Positions 1-8,543 are shown, counted from the stretch's first letter. The stretch: 64,000 bases of DNA from JACCZX01 sp038216465 (GCA_038216465.1 JBBQQC010000018.1:1-64000), one strand, 5' to 3'. Numbers and translations: made by a program. The notes: a model not told the origin generated them from the sequence alone.

Positions 1-484
1 CGTTGTTCGACGTGATCACCACCAGCGGCCGATGGCGCGCCTGCACCGTCTGCCGCGTTTCGTAGACGAAGAATTCCATCCGGTCGAGCTCGCGCAGTAG
101 GTCATTCGGAAATTCGATATCGGCCTTGTCGATCTCGTCGATCAGCAGCACGGTCTGCTGCTCGGCCTCGAACGCCTGCCACAGCACGCCTTTGACGATG
201 TAGTTACGTATGTCCTGCACCCGGGCGTCGCCGAGCTGCGAGTCGCGTAGACGCGAGACGGCGTCGTACTCGTACAAGCCTTGCTGCGCCTTCGTGGTCG
301 ATTTGATATGCCACGCCAACAATGGCATGCCGAGCGCACGCGCCACTTCTTCGGCCAGCATCGTCTTGCCGGTCCCGGGCTCACCTTTGATCAGCAGCGG
401 GCGCTGCAAAATGAGAGCAGCGTTGACCGCAAGTTTTAGATCATCGGTCGCGACGTAGGTGTCGGACCCTTCGAAGCGCTGCAT
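1..484 (-). CDS. MoxR-family AAA+ ATPase, 3' end cut by the window edge
   Basis: The reverse strand reads from an ATG at 484 without a stop to base 1, giving the first 161 residues of a MoxR-type AAA+ ATPase. A Walker A motif GEPGTGKT (about residues 38-45) and a Walker B motif LLIDEIDKAD (about 119-128) are plain, and the fragment ends at an ITSNN sensor-1 motif. The family usually acts as an ATP-driven chaperone that loads metals or cofactors, or matures a partner with a VWA domain. The partner gene, normally just downstream, would lie beyond the left edge. The gene is divergent from the cytochrome gene starting at 603. No clear Shine-Dalgarno was seen before the ATG. Family assignment is secure; the specific client is unknown. 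Confidence 0.9.
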   Translation of the reverse strand, partial: MQRFEGSDTYVATDDLKLAVNAALILQRPLLIKGEPGTGKTMLAEEVARALGMPLLAWHIKSTTKAQQGLYEYDAVSRLRDSQLGDARVQDIRNYIVKGVLWQAFEAEQQTVLLIDEIDKADIEFPNDLLRELDRMEFFVYETRQTVQARHRPLVVITSNN

Positions 485-602
485 CGGCGACCAAGACGAA
501 CGTTAAGCGGAGTCAATCGAGTATACCCATCGGGTGCGGCGGACTTGGTGTCCTTAGCTGCGGCTACAATCGCCCTCTGGCAGTCAATATCACCGAAGCG
601 AT

Positions 603-953
603 ATGAAATTTTTCCTCTGGCTACCAGCCTTGACGCTCGCTACTTCACCGTTTGCCATTGCGCAGGACTCGAAGCCCGCAGCCGCTTCCGCGGAGGCACC
701 GGTGTCGATGTGCATTGGTTGTCACTCGATTCCCGGCTATCAGGCATCGTTTCCCTACGTGTACCGAGTGCCGAGAATTGGTGGTCAGAATCAGCCCTAC
801 ATCGAGGCAGCATTGAAAGCATATCGTCAGGGCGATCGCAACCATCCATCGATGACGGCGGTGGCCAAGGGCTTGACCGATCAGCAGATCTCCGCAGTGG
901 CCGTGTACTACGCGTCGCGCGGAAATTCAGCCGTCGTGGCGGCCGCGAAATGA
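603..953 (+). CDS. periplasmic c-type cytochrome (single haem), first of a tandem pair
   Basis: This 116-residue protein starts with a signal peptide (MKFFLWLPALTLATSPFAIA, cleavage after AIAQ or nearby) and has one haem-binding CIGCH motif near residue 37. A second-half region (GLTDQQISAVAVYYASR) is typical of small class I cytochromes c of the c553/c4-half type. It is predicted to be periplasmic and to carry electrons to a terminal oxidase or another acceptor. It ends in an ATGA overlap with a second cytochrome (950-1291), so the two are probably translated together; paired small cytochromes of this kind resemble the two halves of a dihaem cytochrome c4. A TACAAT hexamer at 565-570 is a possible -10 element but has no good -35 at normal spacing. 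Confidence 0.88.
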   Translation: MKFFLWLPALTLATSPFAIAQDSKPAAASAEAPVSMCIGCHSIPGYQASFPYVYRVPRIGGQNQPYIEAALKAYRQGDRNHPSMTAVAKGLTDQQISAVAVYYASRGNSAVVAAAK

Positions 954-1291
954 GCGCCATCAGGTTCGGGCATTCGCTGATCGCCGCGGTGGTGGTCGCG
1001 GTCGCGACGCCGGTTGTTGCGCAGGATGCAAAGAAGGGCGAGGCGCTCGCGCAGCAGCAATGCGCGGCGTGCCACGGTAAGGATTTCGTGACGCCCATCG
1101 ATGCGACCTACCCGAAACTGGCAGGCCAGTATCAGGACTATCTGGAAAAAGTGCTGCGCGATTACAAGACCGGAGCGCGCAAGAACGCGATCATGAACGG
1201 GATGGCGAAGCCGTTGACGCGTGACGATATAAGCAACGTAGCGGCGTATCTGTCCGCGTTGTCCGGGCCTCTGAGCAATCAGACGCGTTAG
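950..1291 (+). CDS. periplasmic c-type cytochrome (single haem), second of a tandem pair
   Basis: The ATG at 950 overlaps the stop of the upstream cytochrome gene (ATGA), which fixes the start despite the frame staying open further upstream. The 113-residue product has a signal peptide ending around VVAQ, one haem motif CAACH (about residues 36-40), and a C-terminal helix with NVAAYLSAL as in c553/c4-type cytochromes. Together with the preceding gene it probably forms a soluble electron-carrier pair in the periplasm. The two copies differ clearly in sequence, so they are not a recent duplication. The gene ends nearly tail to tail with the DUF1841 gene on the other strand. Confidence 0.88.
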   Translation: MSAIRFGHSLIAAVVVAVATPVVAQDAKKGEALAQQQCAACHGKDFVTPIDATYPKLAGQYQDYLEKVLRDYKTGARKNAIMNGMAKPLTRDDISNVAAYLSALSGPLSNQTR

Positions 1292-1734
1292 ACCGCGGTA
1301 GCGCGGCGCTTCAAGCAGTCCAGATAGAGCGCGCTCATTTCATCGGCGGGCACAGCGTTGCCGGCACGCTGCGCGCTCCACACGACTTCACCCAGACATT
1401 CCATTACGTCGTGCATCGCTGCGTGCTCTTCGTCGTGCCTTTCGACCAGCTGCCGAAATAGCGCACGGATTCCGGGCGGTTGGTCGATCGAGAGTTGCTC
1501 GGCAATCGCCAGATGCATCGACATGTGCAGAAATGGATTGGTGCGGCCATCGTCGACTGCATACTCGTGCGCGAGCGCAGCATCGAGGTCATCGAATTCT
1601 GAGTGATACTCGGGATGCTTCAGCATCCAATCGAGCGCGACGGACTCAAGCGGTGACAGAACGGATGACTCCCGGTGCTTGCGCCAGGTGTCGCAGAAAA
1701 ATCGGCGAACATCGTCTTTCGAAGGATTAAACAT
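1288..1734 (-). CDS. DUF1841 family protein
   Basis: The 148-residue protein begins MFNPSKDDVRRFFCDTWRKH and contains the typical family stretches TNPFLHMSMHLAIAEQ and QPPGIRALF, followed by a His-rich segment (ERHDEEHAAMHDVMECLGE). These match the DUF1841 family, a small conserved proteobacterial protein of unknown function. The open frame extends upstream to 1812, but the ATG at 1734 gives the family N-terminus and avoids overlapping nth, which ends at 1752. It is the last gene of a minus-strand run after nth, 17 bases downstream of it, which suggests co-transcription. The conserved His/Glu residues could bind metal, but this is only an inference. Its 3' end overlaps the convergent cytochrome gene by four bases. 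Confidence 0.88.
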   Translation of the reverse strand: MFNPSKDDVRRFFCDTWRKHRESSVLSPLESVALDWMLKHPEYHSEFDDLDAALAHEYAVDDGRTNPFLHMSMHLAIAEQLSIDQPPGIRALFRQLVERHDEEHAAMHDVMECLGEVVWSAQRAGNAVPADEMSALYLDCLKRRATAV

Positions 1735-1751
1735 CGCGGGGTGAACTTCGG

Positions 1752-2390
1752 CTAGGGTGCCGGTGTCTTGTGCCGGTATTCGCACCACTGCGCGATCGGA
1801 CAGCGCCAGCACTCCGGCAAACGCGCCTTGCAGATGTAGCGGCCGTGCAGGATCAGCCAGTGGTGCGCATTCGGTTTGAATTCGTCGGGCGTGAACTTCA
1901 TCAGTCGCCCCTCGACTTCGTCGGGATCGGCGCCCGGGGCTAGATTCGTTCGGTTCGCGACGCGGAACACGTGCGTGTCCACCGCAATCGTCGGCTCGCC
2001 GAACACCGTATTTAGCACGACGTTCGCTGTCTTGCGTCCAACACCCGGCAGCGCTTCGAGCGCTTCGCGGTTGCGTGGAACGTCGCCGCCATGCTGGTCC
2101 AGCAGCGCCTGCGACAGGCGGATGACGTTGCGCGCCTTCGCTCGATAGAAGCCGGTCGAATGGATATAGCCGGAAAGTTTTTCTTCGCCGAGCGTCACCA
2201 TTGCGCGCGGTGTATTGGCAATCTTGTACAGCACGCGCGTGGCCGAATTAACGCCCTTGTCGGTCGCCTGCGCCGACAGAACGACGGCGACCAATAACTC
2301 GAACGGAGTCGTGTACAGCAGCTCGGTCGTCGGATTTGGATTCAGTTTGCTAAGCGTTTGGTAGATCGCGCGGCGCTTGGCGGGATTCAT
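1752..2390 (-). CDS. nth: endonuclease III (DNA glycosylase/AP lyase)
   Basis: This 212-residue protein is endonuclease III, which removes oxidised pyrimidines and cuts at abasic sites in base excision repair. The helix-hairpin-helix reads LPGVGRKTANVVL, carrying the catalytic lysine, and the following AVDTHVFRVANR segment carries the catalytic aspartate. The C-terminal four-cysteine loop (C-x6-C-x2-C-x5-C, around CKARLPECWRCPIAQWC) is the usual 4Fe-4S site. Length is normal. Its ATG overlaps the stop codon of rnfB (ATGA at 2390-2387), so it is translationally coupled to that iron-sulfur gene, a frequent rnf/nth neighbourhood in proteobacteria. Confidence 0.97.
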   Translation of the reverse strand: MNPAKRRAIYQTLSKLNPNPTTELLYTTPFELLVAVVLSAQATDKGVNSATRVLYKIANTPRAMVTLGEEKLSGYIHSTGFYRAKARNVIRLSQALLDQHGGDVPRNREALEALPGVGRKTANVVLNTVFGEPTIAVDTHVFRVANRTNLAPGADPDEVEGRLMKFTPDEFKPNAHHWLILHGRYICKARLPECWRCPIAQWCEYRHKTPAP

Positions 2391-2974
2391 GCGCCAGCGG
2401 CCGCGCGACGTTGGCGCGCACGATCGACCGCCGCGGCAACGATTGTCGCTGTGGCGTTACGCGCGTCGTCAGCGACCGACGACGGTGCAGCGAGCGGCCG
2501 CGTGCGTTTGCGCCGCGCTTCGAAGCGCGTGCGCGCGGCGTGCGCGTCATCGGCGTTCCACCCGCGCGCTGGCTGCACCGGCACCATCGAAATGCAATCC
2601 ATCGGGCAAGGTGGCAGGCACAGATCGCAGCCGGTGCAGTGCGCTGCGATCACCGAATGCATCCGCTTCGAGGTCCCGATGATCGCGTCCACCGGACAGG
2701 CAGGGATGCAGAGGGTGCAGCCGATGCATCGGCTCTCGTCAATGACGGCAACCCTTAGGGGTTGCTGGACGCCGTTGCCGGGATTGAGCGGCGACGGTGC
2801 GCGGTCGAGCAGTTGCGCCAGTGCGTCGATGCCTGCAGCGCCCCCCGGGGGGCACTGGTTGATTTCGGCTTTGCCCGCCGCGATCGCTTCGGCGTAGGGG
2901 CGGCAACCTTCGAAGCCGCATTTCGTGCACTGCGTCTGCGGCAGCAGCGCATCGATACGATCAGACAAAGACAC
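2387..2974 (-). CDS. rnfB: RnfB/RsxB-type ferredoxin, electron transport complex subunit B
   Basis: The 195-residue product has an N-terminal 4Fe-4S region (QTQCTKCGFEGCRPYAEAI, then INQCPPGG) followed by two 2[4Fe-4S] ferredoxin motifs, CIGCTLCIPACP and CTGCDLCLPPCP. This is the short soluble RnfB form found in betaproteobacteria, without the N-terminal membrane helix of canonical RnfB. The frame is open back to 3241, but that part overlaps phaZ; a GTG at 2974 gives the family start (VSLSDRIDALLP) and lies 11 bases after the phaZ stop. The C-terminal tail is basic and Ala/Arg rich. No other rnf subunits are nearby, so it may serve as a stand-alone electron carrier, perhaps for the Nth 4Fe-4S cluster or SoxR-type reduction; that role is inferred. 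Confidence 0.9.
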   Translation of the reverse strand: MSLSDRIDALLPQTQCTKCGFEGCRPYAEAIAAGKAEINQCPPGGAAGIDALAQLLDRAPSPLNPGNGVQQPLRVAVIDESRCIGCTLCIPACPVDAIIGTSKRMHSVIAAHCTGCDLCLPPCPMDCISMVPVQPARGWNADDAHAARTRFEARRKRTRPLAAPSSVADDARNATATIVAAAVDRARQRRAAAGA

Positions 2975-2985
2975 CTGCGTGCGCC

Positions 2986-4212
2986 TCAGGCGTGCGCCCG
3001 GATAAATTTCGAAATCTCGGGTGCAATGTTCTCGCGCCAGCGACGCCCGCTGAAAATACCGTAGTGACCGGTCCGCGCGGCGGTCAGATGGCGCTTCTTC
3101 GACTTTGGAATGTTTTTGCATAGATCGTGCGCGGCCTGCGTCTGTCCGCTGCCCGAAATGTCGTCGAGCTCGCCCTCGATCGTGAACAATGCAACCGAAC
3201 GAATGTCCTCGGGCCTCACGAGCTTGCCGCGCACCTGCCACTTGCCGTCCGGAAGCCGGTGCTGCTTGAACACGATCCGGATCGTGTCGAGGTAATACTC
3301 GGCAGGAAGGTCGATCACGGCGTTGTACTCGTCATAGAACGCGCGGTGATCTTCCGCATCCTGCTGATCGCCTTTGACGAGGTCGAGGTAGTAATCCCAG
3401 TGCGACTTCAGGTGCCGGTCGGGGTTCATTGCAACGAACCCGGCGTGTTGTAAAAAGCCCGGATACACGCTGCGCAGATAGCCGGGATACGCAGCGGGTA
3501 CCTTGAAAATGACGTGATTTTCGAACCAGTGCTGGCTCTTTCGCATCGCAAGCGCGTTCACCTGCGTCGGGTTGCGGCGCGGATCGATCGGGCCGCCCAT
3601 CATCGTCATCGTCTTCGGCAGTTTCGGGTCCTTGTTGCTCGCCATCAGCGAGACCGCTGCGAGTACCGGCACCGTCGGCTGACACACGGAAATAACGTGT
3701 ACATCCGGGCCGAGTTGCTGGATGAACTCGATCACGTAGTCGACATAGTCGTCAAGATGAAATGGCCCTGCCGCAATCGGCACCATCCGGGCATTGATCC
3801 AGTCTGTGATGTAGACGTCGTGATTGGGTAGCAGCGTCCGCACCGTATCGCGCAGCAATGTGGCGTGATGTCCCGACAACGGCGCCACGATCAAAACGGT
3901 CGGATCCGGTACGCGTCTGGCGCTCAGATCGCGTTTGAAATGAAGAAGCCTGCAAAACGGTTTATCGATTATGACTTCCTCGGCAACCGACACCGCGACG
4001 CCGGCGATCTCTGTCGAGCGCAGTCCAAACTCCGGTTTCTCATAGTCCTTGCCCAACCGGTGCAGCAGATCGTAACCCGCTGCAAGGCGGCGCGACAGCG
4101 GCGTGTAGGCAAGTGGGCTGTAAGGGTTGGAGAATATCTGCGAAGTCGCCTGCGCCCACACCGAAAATGGGTTCCAGAAGCGACGCTGCAATTCATGCAG
4201 GTGATAGAGCAC
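2986..4212 (-). CDS. phaZ: intracellular polyhydroxyalkanoate depolymerase
   Basis: The 408-residue protein begins MLYHLHELQRRFWNPFSVWA, the hallmark N-terminus of intracellular PHB depolymerases, which mobilise stored polyhydroxybutyrate granules. The nucleophile is a cysteine in VISVCQPTVPVLAAV (Cys177), replacing the serine of a lipase box, as in the Ralstonia eutropha PhaZ1 group. An alpha/beta-hydrolase fold with DISGSGQ and a C-terminal GHYGIFSG region supplies the Asp and His. The start is a GTG at 4212 preceded by GAGAG. It sits between fdxA (28 bases upstream) and rnfB (11 bases downstream), on the same strand. A PHA-granule-region gene at 12991 fits a PHA-storing organism. Confidence 0.95.
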   Translation of the reverse strand: MLYHLHELQRRFWNPFSVWAQATSQIFSNPYSPLAYTPLSRRLAAGYDLLHRLGKDYEKPEFGLRSTEIAGVAVSVAEEVIIDKPFCRLLHFKRDLSARRVPDPTVLIVAPLSGHHATLLRDTVRTLLPNHDVYITDWINARMVPIAAGPFHLDDYVDYVIEFIQQLGPDVHVISVCQPTVPVLAAVSLMASNKDPKLPKTMTMMGGPIDPRRNPTQVNALAMRKSQHWFENHVIFKVPAAYPGYLRSVYPGFLQHAGFVAMNPDRHLKSHWDYYLDLVKGDQQDAEDHRAFYDEYNAVIDLPAEYYLDTIRIVFKQHRLPDGKWQVRGKLVRPEDIRSVALFTIEGELDDISGSGQTQAAHDLCKNIPKSKKRHLTAARTGHYGIFSGRRWRENIAPEISKFIRAHA

Positions 4213-4239
4213 TGAGTTCTCTCAAAAAGTAAAAACAGA

Positions 4240-4563
4240 TCAGCGCTCGAGCAGGTGGCGCTTCTCGCGGATGTCTTTCCAGTCGTCGGCGTCGGGCGGG
4301 TGAGGCTTCATGCGTGTGATCGACGGCCAGTTTTTCGAGAGCTCAACATTCAGTGGAATGAAGTCGCGTTGGTCCTCGGGGACATCTTCCTCGGCATAGA
4401 TCGCGTTGACCGGGCATTCTGGAATGCATACCGCGCAATCGATACACTCGTCTGGATCAATCGACAGCATATTCGGGCCCTCGCGAAAGCAATCGACGGG
4501 GCAAACGTCGACGCAATCGGTGTACTTGCACTTGATGCAGGTTTCGACGACGACATGCGTCAT
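4240..4563 (-). CDS. fdxA: 7Fe-type ferredoxin FdxA
   Basis: This 107-residue ferredoxin has the N-terminal pattern TCIKCKYTDCVDVCPVDC (3Fe-4S plus part of 4Fe-4S) and CIDCAVCIPECP (second cluster), followed by the acidic C-terminal extension usual for the Azotobacter FdI/FdxA type. It is a low-potential cytoplasmic electron carrier. The ATG at 4563 gives the family start MTHVVVE and is preceded by GGAG; the upstream extension to 4596 is rejected. It heads a minus-strand run with phaZ, rnfB and nth, three of whose products are iron-sulfur proteins. Confidence 0.96.
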   Translation of the reverse strand: MTHVVVETCIKCKYTDCVDVCPVDCFREGPNMLSIDPDECIDCAVCIPECPVNAIYAEEDVPEDQRDFIPLNVELSKNWPSITRMKPHPPDADDWKDIREKRHLLER

Positions 4564-4647
4564 CCATTTTCTCCGCTGCCGCGTTGCGTAACGCAAACCG
4601 CTATTCTAGCGTCGCAATCTTGCTTACGACATTGAGAGCACGCCGTC

Positions 4648-5868
4648 ATGACGAGCCGCCGCCAAGTTGTTGTCGCTTCTGCTGTCGTTGGCGCGGCAGC
4701 AGTCCTGCCTGATGTGGGGCGATCGCAATCAGCGCCGATTCGTATCGGCGAAATCAACAGCTATTCGACGATTCCGCAATTCACGCTGCCGTACAAGATG
4801 GGATGGCAGCTCGCGGTGGATCAAATTAATGCCGCGAGCGGACTGCTCGGACGACGCCTCGAAGTGATCTCGCGCGACGACGCGGGCAAACCGGAAGACG
4901 CGATCCGGCTAGCGACTGAACTTGTAACCAACGAGAAGGTTGCCCTGATCACCGGAACATTCTTGTCGAACGTCGGTCTGGCGGTGGCCGACTTTGCGCT
5001 GCGTAGCCGAATCGTTTTTGTTGCCGCCGAGCCGCTGACCGATGCGTTGGTATGGGAAAAAGGTAATCGCTACACGTTTCGGCTGCGCCCGAGCACGTAC
5101 ATGCAGGCTGCGATGCTGGTCGAAGAGGCCGCCAAGCTTCCCGCCAAGCGCTGGGCAATCATCGCGCCGAATTATGAATACGGGCAGTCGGCGGTGGCCA
5201 ACTTCAAGCAGCTGTTGCAGGCTAAACGGCCCGATGTCGAGTTCGTCGCCGAGCAATGGCCCGCGCTCGGCAAGCTCGAAGCGGCGAGTACGGTGCAGGC
5301 AATCATTGCTGCGCGGCCCGACGCAGTGTTTAACGTGACCTTCGGCGCCGATCTGCCGCGCCTGGTGCGCGAGGGGAATCTGCGCGGGCTCTTTCCGCGC
5401 GTGCCGGTCGTCAGCTTGCTATCGGGGGAGCCCGAGTATCTCGACGTGCTGAAGGACGAAACGCCAAGGGGCTGGATCGTCACCGGCTATCCGTGGAGTC
5501 AGATTTCGACGCCCGAGCACGCGAAATTTTTCAATGCGTATTACAAGCGCTACAACGACTATCCGCGGCTCGGCTCGGTGGTCGGCTACGCAACGTTCAC
5601 CGCGATCTTCGAGGCGATCCGCACAGCAAAGTCTTTGGACACAGAGAAGCTGATTGCAGCGTTGCGCACGTTATCGTGGTCGACGCCGTTTGGCGCGGTG
5701 CAGTTTCGCGCCGCCGATCATCAATCGACGATGGGCGCTTATGTCGGCAAGCTCGACGTGCGCGACGGCAAGGGAGTGATGGTCGACTGGCGGTACGCCG
5801 ACGGCGCCAAGTATCTTCCGTCGCCGGCGGAAGTCGCCAGGCGACGTCCTGCCGAGGCCCAGAAGTAG
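4648..5868 (+). CDS. ABC transporter substrate-binding protein, branched-chain amino acid type
   Basis: The 406-residue protein has a twin-arginine-like signal (MTSRRQVVVASAVVGAAAVL) and then the LivK/Leu-Ile-Val-binding fold: APIRIGEINSYS at the start of the first lobe, LAVDQINAASGLLGRR, and VVGYATFTAIFEAIRTA near the end. It would bind the substrate in the periplasm and deliver it to the permease encoded just downstream. The four-gene cluster (binding protein, fused permease, two ATPases) is complete, and the spacing to the permease is 93 bases. Sequence alone does not fix the ligand: this family in betaproteobacteria also binds amides, urea and aromatic acids. ATG with GAGAG about 10 bases upstream. 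Confidence 0.92.
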   Translation: MTSRRQVVVASAVVGAAAVLPDVGRSQSAPIRIGEINSYSTIPQFTLPYKMGWQLAVDQINAASGLLGRRLEVISRDDAGKPEDAIRLATELVTNEKVALITGTFLSNVGLAVADFALRSRIVFVAAEPLTDALVWEKGNRYTFRLRPSTYMQAAMLVEEAAKLPAKRWAIIAPNYEYGQSAVANFKQLLQAKRPDVEFVAEQWPALGKLEAASTVQAIIAARPDAVFNVTFGADLPRLVREGNLRGLFPRVPVVSLLSGEPEYLDVLKDETPRGWIVTGYPWSQISTPEHAKFFNAYYKRYNDYPRLGSVVGYATFTAIFEAIRTAKSLDTEKLIAALRTLSWSTPFGAVQFRAADHQSTMGAYVGKLDVRDGKGVMVDWRYADGAKYLPSPAEVARRRPAEAQK

Positions 5869-5961
5869 CGGGTGCGACGCGGTCTGGCTGCCGCGGCGCC
5901 CTCGGCGCCTATGATCCGCGGTCGCGCTAGCCGCTAGACGGTCGGTCGGCCCGCATTCGTC

Positions 5962-7803
5962 ATGGATCAAATCTTCGGCCAACTGATCGCCGGGTTGTCA
6001 TACGGCTCGACATTGTTTCTGGTCAGCGCCGGCCTGACGTTGATCTTCGGTGTGACACGCGTCGTGAATTTTGCGCACGGCTCGCTGTACATGCTCGGCG
6101 CGTATGCCGCGTACACGATAACCACGCACCTGCCGCCGACGTCGCTTAATTTTTTCGGTGGCTTGCTGCTGGCGGCACTGGCAGTTACGTTGTTGGGCGC
6201 TGTCATTGAGGTCGTTCTGCTTCGACGCATCTATACATCACCCGAAATGTTTCAGCTGTTGGCCACATTCGGCGTGGTGTTGATCGTGCAGGACGCCGCG
6301 CTGGCGATTTGGGGTCCAGGCGAGCTGTTCGCAGCGCGCGCACCCGGCCTGAAGGGAAGCGTCGAAATCGCCGGCGCGCTGGTGCCGCAGTATTCGATTT
6401 TCGTGATGATCGTCGGTCCGTGCGTCTATTCGGTGCTCTGGTGGGCCATCAATCGCACACGCTGGGGGGTCTGGGTGCGGGCGGCTTCGCAGGATCGTGA
6501 GACGGCCGGCGCTCTCGGGTTAAACGAGCCTTTGCTGTTCACTTCAGCGTTCGCGCTCGGCGCATTTCTGGCGGGTCTTGCAGGGGCGCTGCAGATTCCG
6601 CGCGAAACCGTCAACCTACAGATGGACCTGGCAATCCTGATCGAAGCGTTCGTCGTTGTTGTTGTTGGCGGCCTCGGCTCGGTCACCGGCGCTTTGTGGG
6701 CGGCACTGCTAATCGGAACACTGCACGCGTTCGGCAGCTGGTGGCTGCCGCAATCGACGCTGGTGCTGACATTTCTCGTGATGGCAGGCGTACTAATCGT
6801 GCGGCCCTACGGATTGCTGGGCCGCTCGCACGCGCCGCAGCCAACGCGTATGCAGGCGCATGCGCCTTTCACGGCGCCCGTGTTGCGCTGGCGCGTGATC
6901 GGCGGTGTCGCGTTGGCGTGCGCGCTGGTGCTGCCTGCGCTGATCGGCGACTACGCCGTCGTCATCGCCACCGAGATCGCGATCGCCGCGGTGTTGGCGG
7001 CAAGCCTGCACTTTGGCATGGGTCTGGGCGGCATCATTTCGTTCGGACACGCCGCATTCTTCGGGCTCGGCGCGTACTCGGTGGCGCTCGCAGTCAAATA
7101 TCTGGCGGCTCCGTTCGCTGCCGCGCTGCTGCTGGCGCCGATCGCCGCCGCTGTCGGCGCGTTGCTGATCGGACTCGTCGTGCTGCGATCACACGGCGTG
7201 TACGCGGCGATGCTGACGCTGGCGTTTGCGCAGATCCTGTGGTCGGCCGCCACTCAATGGGTCGAGGTGACCGGCGGCGACAATGGTGTGTTGGCCTTGT
7301 GGTCGGTGCTCCCTACGGCGCTGTCATCTCCGTTGGCGTACTACATCGTCGTAGCGGCCATTGCGGTGGTGGCGCTCGCCGCGCTGCGGCGTATCGCGCT
7401 CGCGCCATTCGGCTTCGCATTGCGTGCTGCGCGCGACAGTGAGCCGCGCGCCGAGGCGATCGGCATCGATACCCAACGAACACGCTTGCTTGCGTTCGCC
7501 GTCGGCGGATTTTTCGCGGGAATCGCGGGCGCACTGCATGCCTTTCACAAAGGCTCGGTGTTTCCGACGACGCTCTCGATCCCGGTATCGGTCGACGCAT
7601 TGATCATGGTGCTGCTGGGCGGCGTGCAGACGTTGATCGGTCCCATTGTCGGAGCGCTCGCGTATCTCACGTTGTCGACCGAGCTGACCCGATTGACTGA
7701 GCATTGGCGAATGTTTCTCGGGCTTGCGATCGTGGCGTTAGCAGTCGCATTTCCAGAGGGGATCGTCGGCTTTGTACGACGTCGCCTTGAGAAGGCGCGA
7801 TGA
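5962..7803 (+). CDS. fused LivH-LivM branched-chain-type ABC permease
   Basis: This 613-residue membrane protein joins two permeases that are usually separate. Residues 1 to about 290 are LivH-like (IAGLSYGSTLFLVSAGLTLI, and VVVVVGGLGSVTGALWAALL near the EAA region). From about 310 to 613 it is LivM-like (GLGGIISFGHAAFFGLGAY, and MVLLGGVQTLIGPIVGA). A short hydrophilic linker with APQPTRMQAHAPF separates them. The frame is continuous with no sign of a sequencing fusion. The product forms the whole transmembrane path for the substrate from the protein encoded at 4648. Its stop overlaps the start of the ATPase gene at 7800 (ATGA). Confidence 0.93.
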   Translation: MDQIFGQLIAGLSYGSTLFLVSAGLTLIFGVTRVVNFAHGSLYMLGAYAAYTITTHLPPTSLNFFGGLLLAALAVTLLGAVIEVVLLRRIYTSPEMFQLLATFGVVLIVQDAALAIWGPGELFAARAPGLKGSVEIAGALVPQYSIFVMIVGPCVYSVLWWAINRTRWGVWVRAASQDRETAGALGLNEPLLFTSAFALGAFLAGLAGALQIPRETVNLQMDLAILIEAFVVVVVGGLGSVTGALWAALLIGTLHAFGSWWLPQSTLVLTFLVMAGVLIVRPYGLLGRSHAPQPTRMQAHAPFTAPVLRWRVIGGVALACALVLPALIGDYAVVIATEIAIAAVLAASLHFGMGLGGIISFGHAAFFGLGAYSVALAVKYLAAPFAAALLLAPIAAAVGALLIGLVVLRSHGVYAAMLTLAFAQILWSAATQWVEVTGGDNGVLALWSVLPTALSSPLAYYIVVAAIAVVALAALRRIALAPFGFALRAARDSEPRAEAIGIDTQRTRLLAFAVGGFFAGIAGALHAFHKGSVFPTTLSIPVSVDALIMVLLGGVQTLIGPIVGALAYLTLSTELTRLTEHWRMFLGLAIVALAVAFPEGIVGFVRRRLEKAR

Positions 7804-8543
7804 GTCTGCTGCAGGTCGAGCAGCTGCGACGGAGCTTCGGGGGAGTGCAGGCGGTCGACGGCGTGTCGTTCGGGTTGGGGGCCGGCGAGATTGCGGCGCT
7901 GATCGGACCGAACGGCGCAGGCAAGTCCACATTGTTCAACTTGATCGACGGGCAAGTGTCGCCGCACGCCGGACGAGTGCTGTTCGAGGGCCAAACATTG
8001 CAATCGTGGTCGACCGCGACGCGGACACGGCGCGGTATTGGACGCACGTTTCAGGTGGCGCAGACGTTTGCGACGATGACTGTTCTGCAAAATGTGCAGC
8101 TTGCGCTGGTGGCCGCTGGGCGGCGTGCATTGAGCGCCGCTGCTCTGCTGTGGAACTTGCAGGTCGACGTCGCGGGCGCCTTGCTACAACAGGTCGGGCT
8201 GCGAGGAAAGGCAGACCAGCCTGCCGCGATGCTCGCGTACGGTGATGTCAAGCGGCTCGAACTCGCGCTGGCGCTGGCCGCAAAACCGCGGCTGTTATTG
8301 ATGGACGAGCCGACCGCCGGTATGGCAGCGGCGGAGCGCTTTGCGCTGATGCGGCTGATTGTTTCGCTTGCCGGTGCGAGCAACATGACGGTGCTGTTTA
8401 CCGAGCACAGCATGGATGTCGTATTCGGTTTTGCGCGACGGATTCTGGTGCTGTCACGCGGTCGGCTGATCGCCGACGGAGCGCCCGAGGCAGTGCGCGC
8501 CGACGCCGAAGTGCAGCGCCTCTACCTGGGTGAAGAAGCATGA
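7800..8543 (+). CDS. livG: LivG-type ABC transporter ATP-binding protein
   Basis: The 247-residue protein carries Walker A GPNGAGKST (about residue 40), Walker B LLLMDEPTAGM and a switch histidine in LFTEHSMDVVF. The ABC signature is the LivG-like form LAYGDVKRLELA rather than LSGGQ, as is common in this subfamily. It energises uptake through the fused permease at 5962 together with the LivF-type subunit that follows. ATGA overlaps at both ends (7800-7803 and 8540-8543) indicate strict translational coupling. Confidence 0.94.
   Translation: MSLLQVEQLRRSFGGVQAVDGVSFGLGAGEIAALIGPNGAGKSTLFNLIDGQVSPHAGRVLFEGQTLQSWSTATRTRRGIGRTFQVAQTFATMTVLQNVQLALVAAGRRALSAAALLWNLQVDVAGALLQQVGLRGKADQPAAMLAYGDVKRLELALALAAKPRLLLMDEPTAGMAAAERFALMRLIVSLAGASNMTVLFTEHSMDVVFGFARRILVLSRGRLIADGAPEAVRADAEVQRLYLGEEA

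Noticed and set aside
545..949. Open frame running upstream of the second cytochrome, through the first cytochrome gene
   Set aside because: It overlaps a clear cytochrome gene in another frame, and the encoded sequence before 950 has no family features. The ATG at 950 gives a normal signal peptide.
2975..3241. Longer RnfB with an N-terminal extension
   Set aside because: The extra 89 residues overlap phaZ, are not hydrophobic as a membrane anchor would be, and the GTG at 2974 gives the family N-terminus.
7800..8543. Loss of the LSGGQ signature in LivG as a sign of decay
   Set aside because: The LAYGDVKRLELA form is normal for this LivG-like subfamily, and Walker A, Walker B and the switch His are intact.
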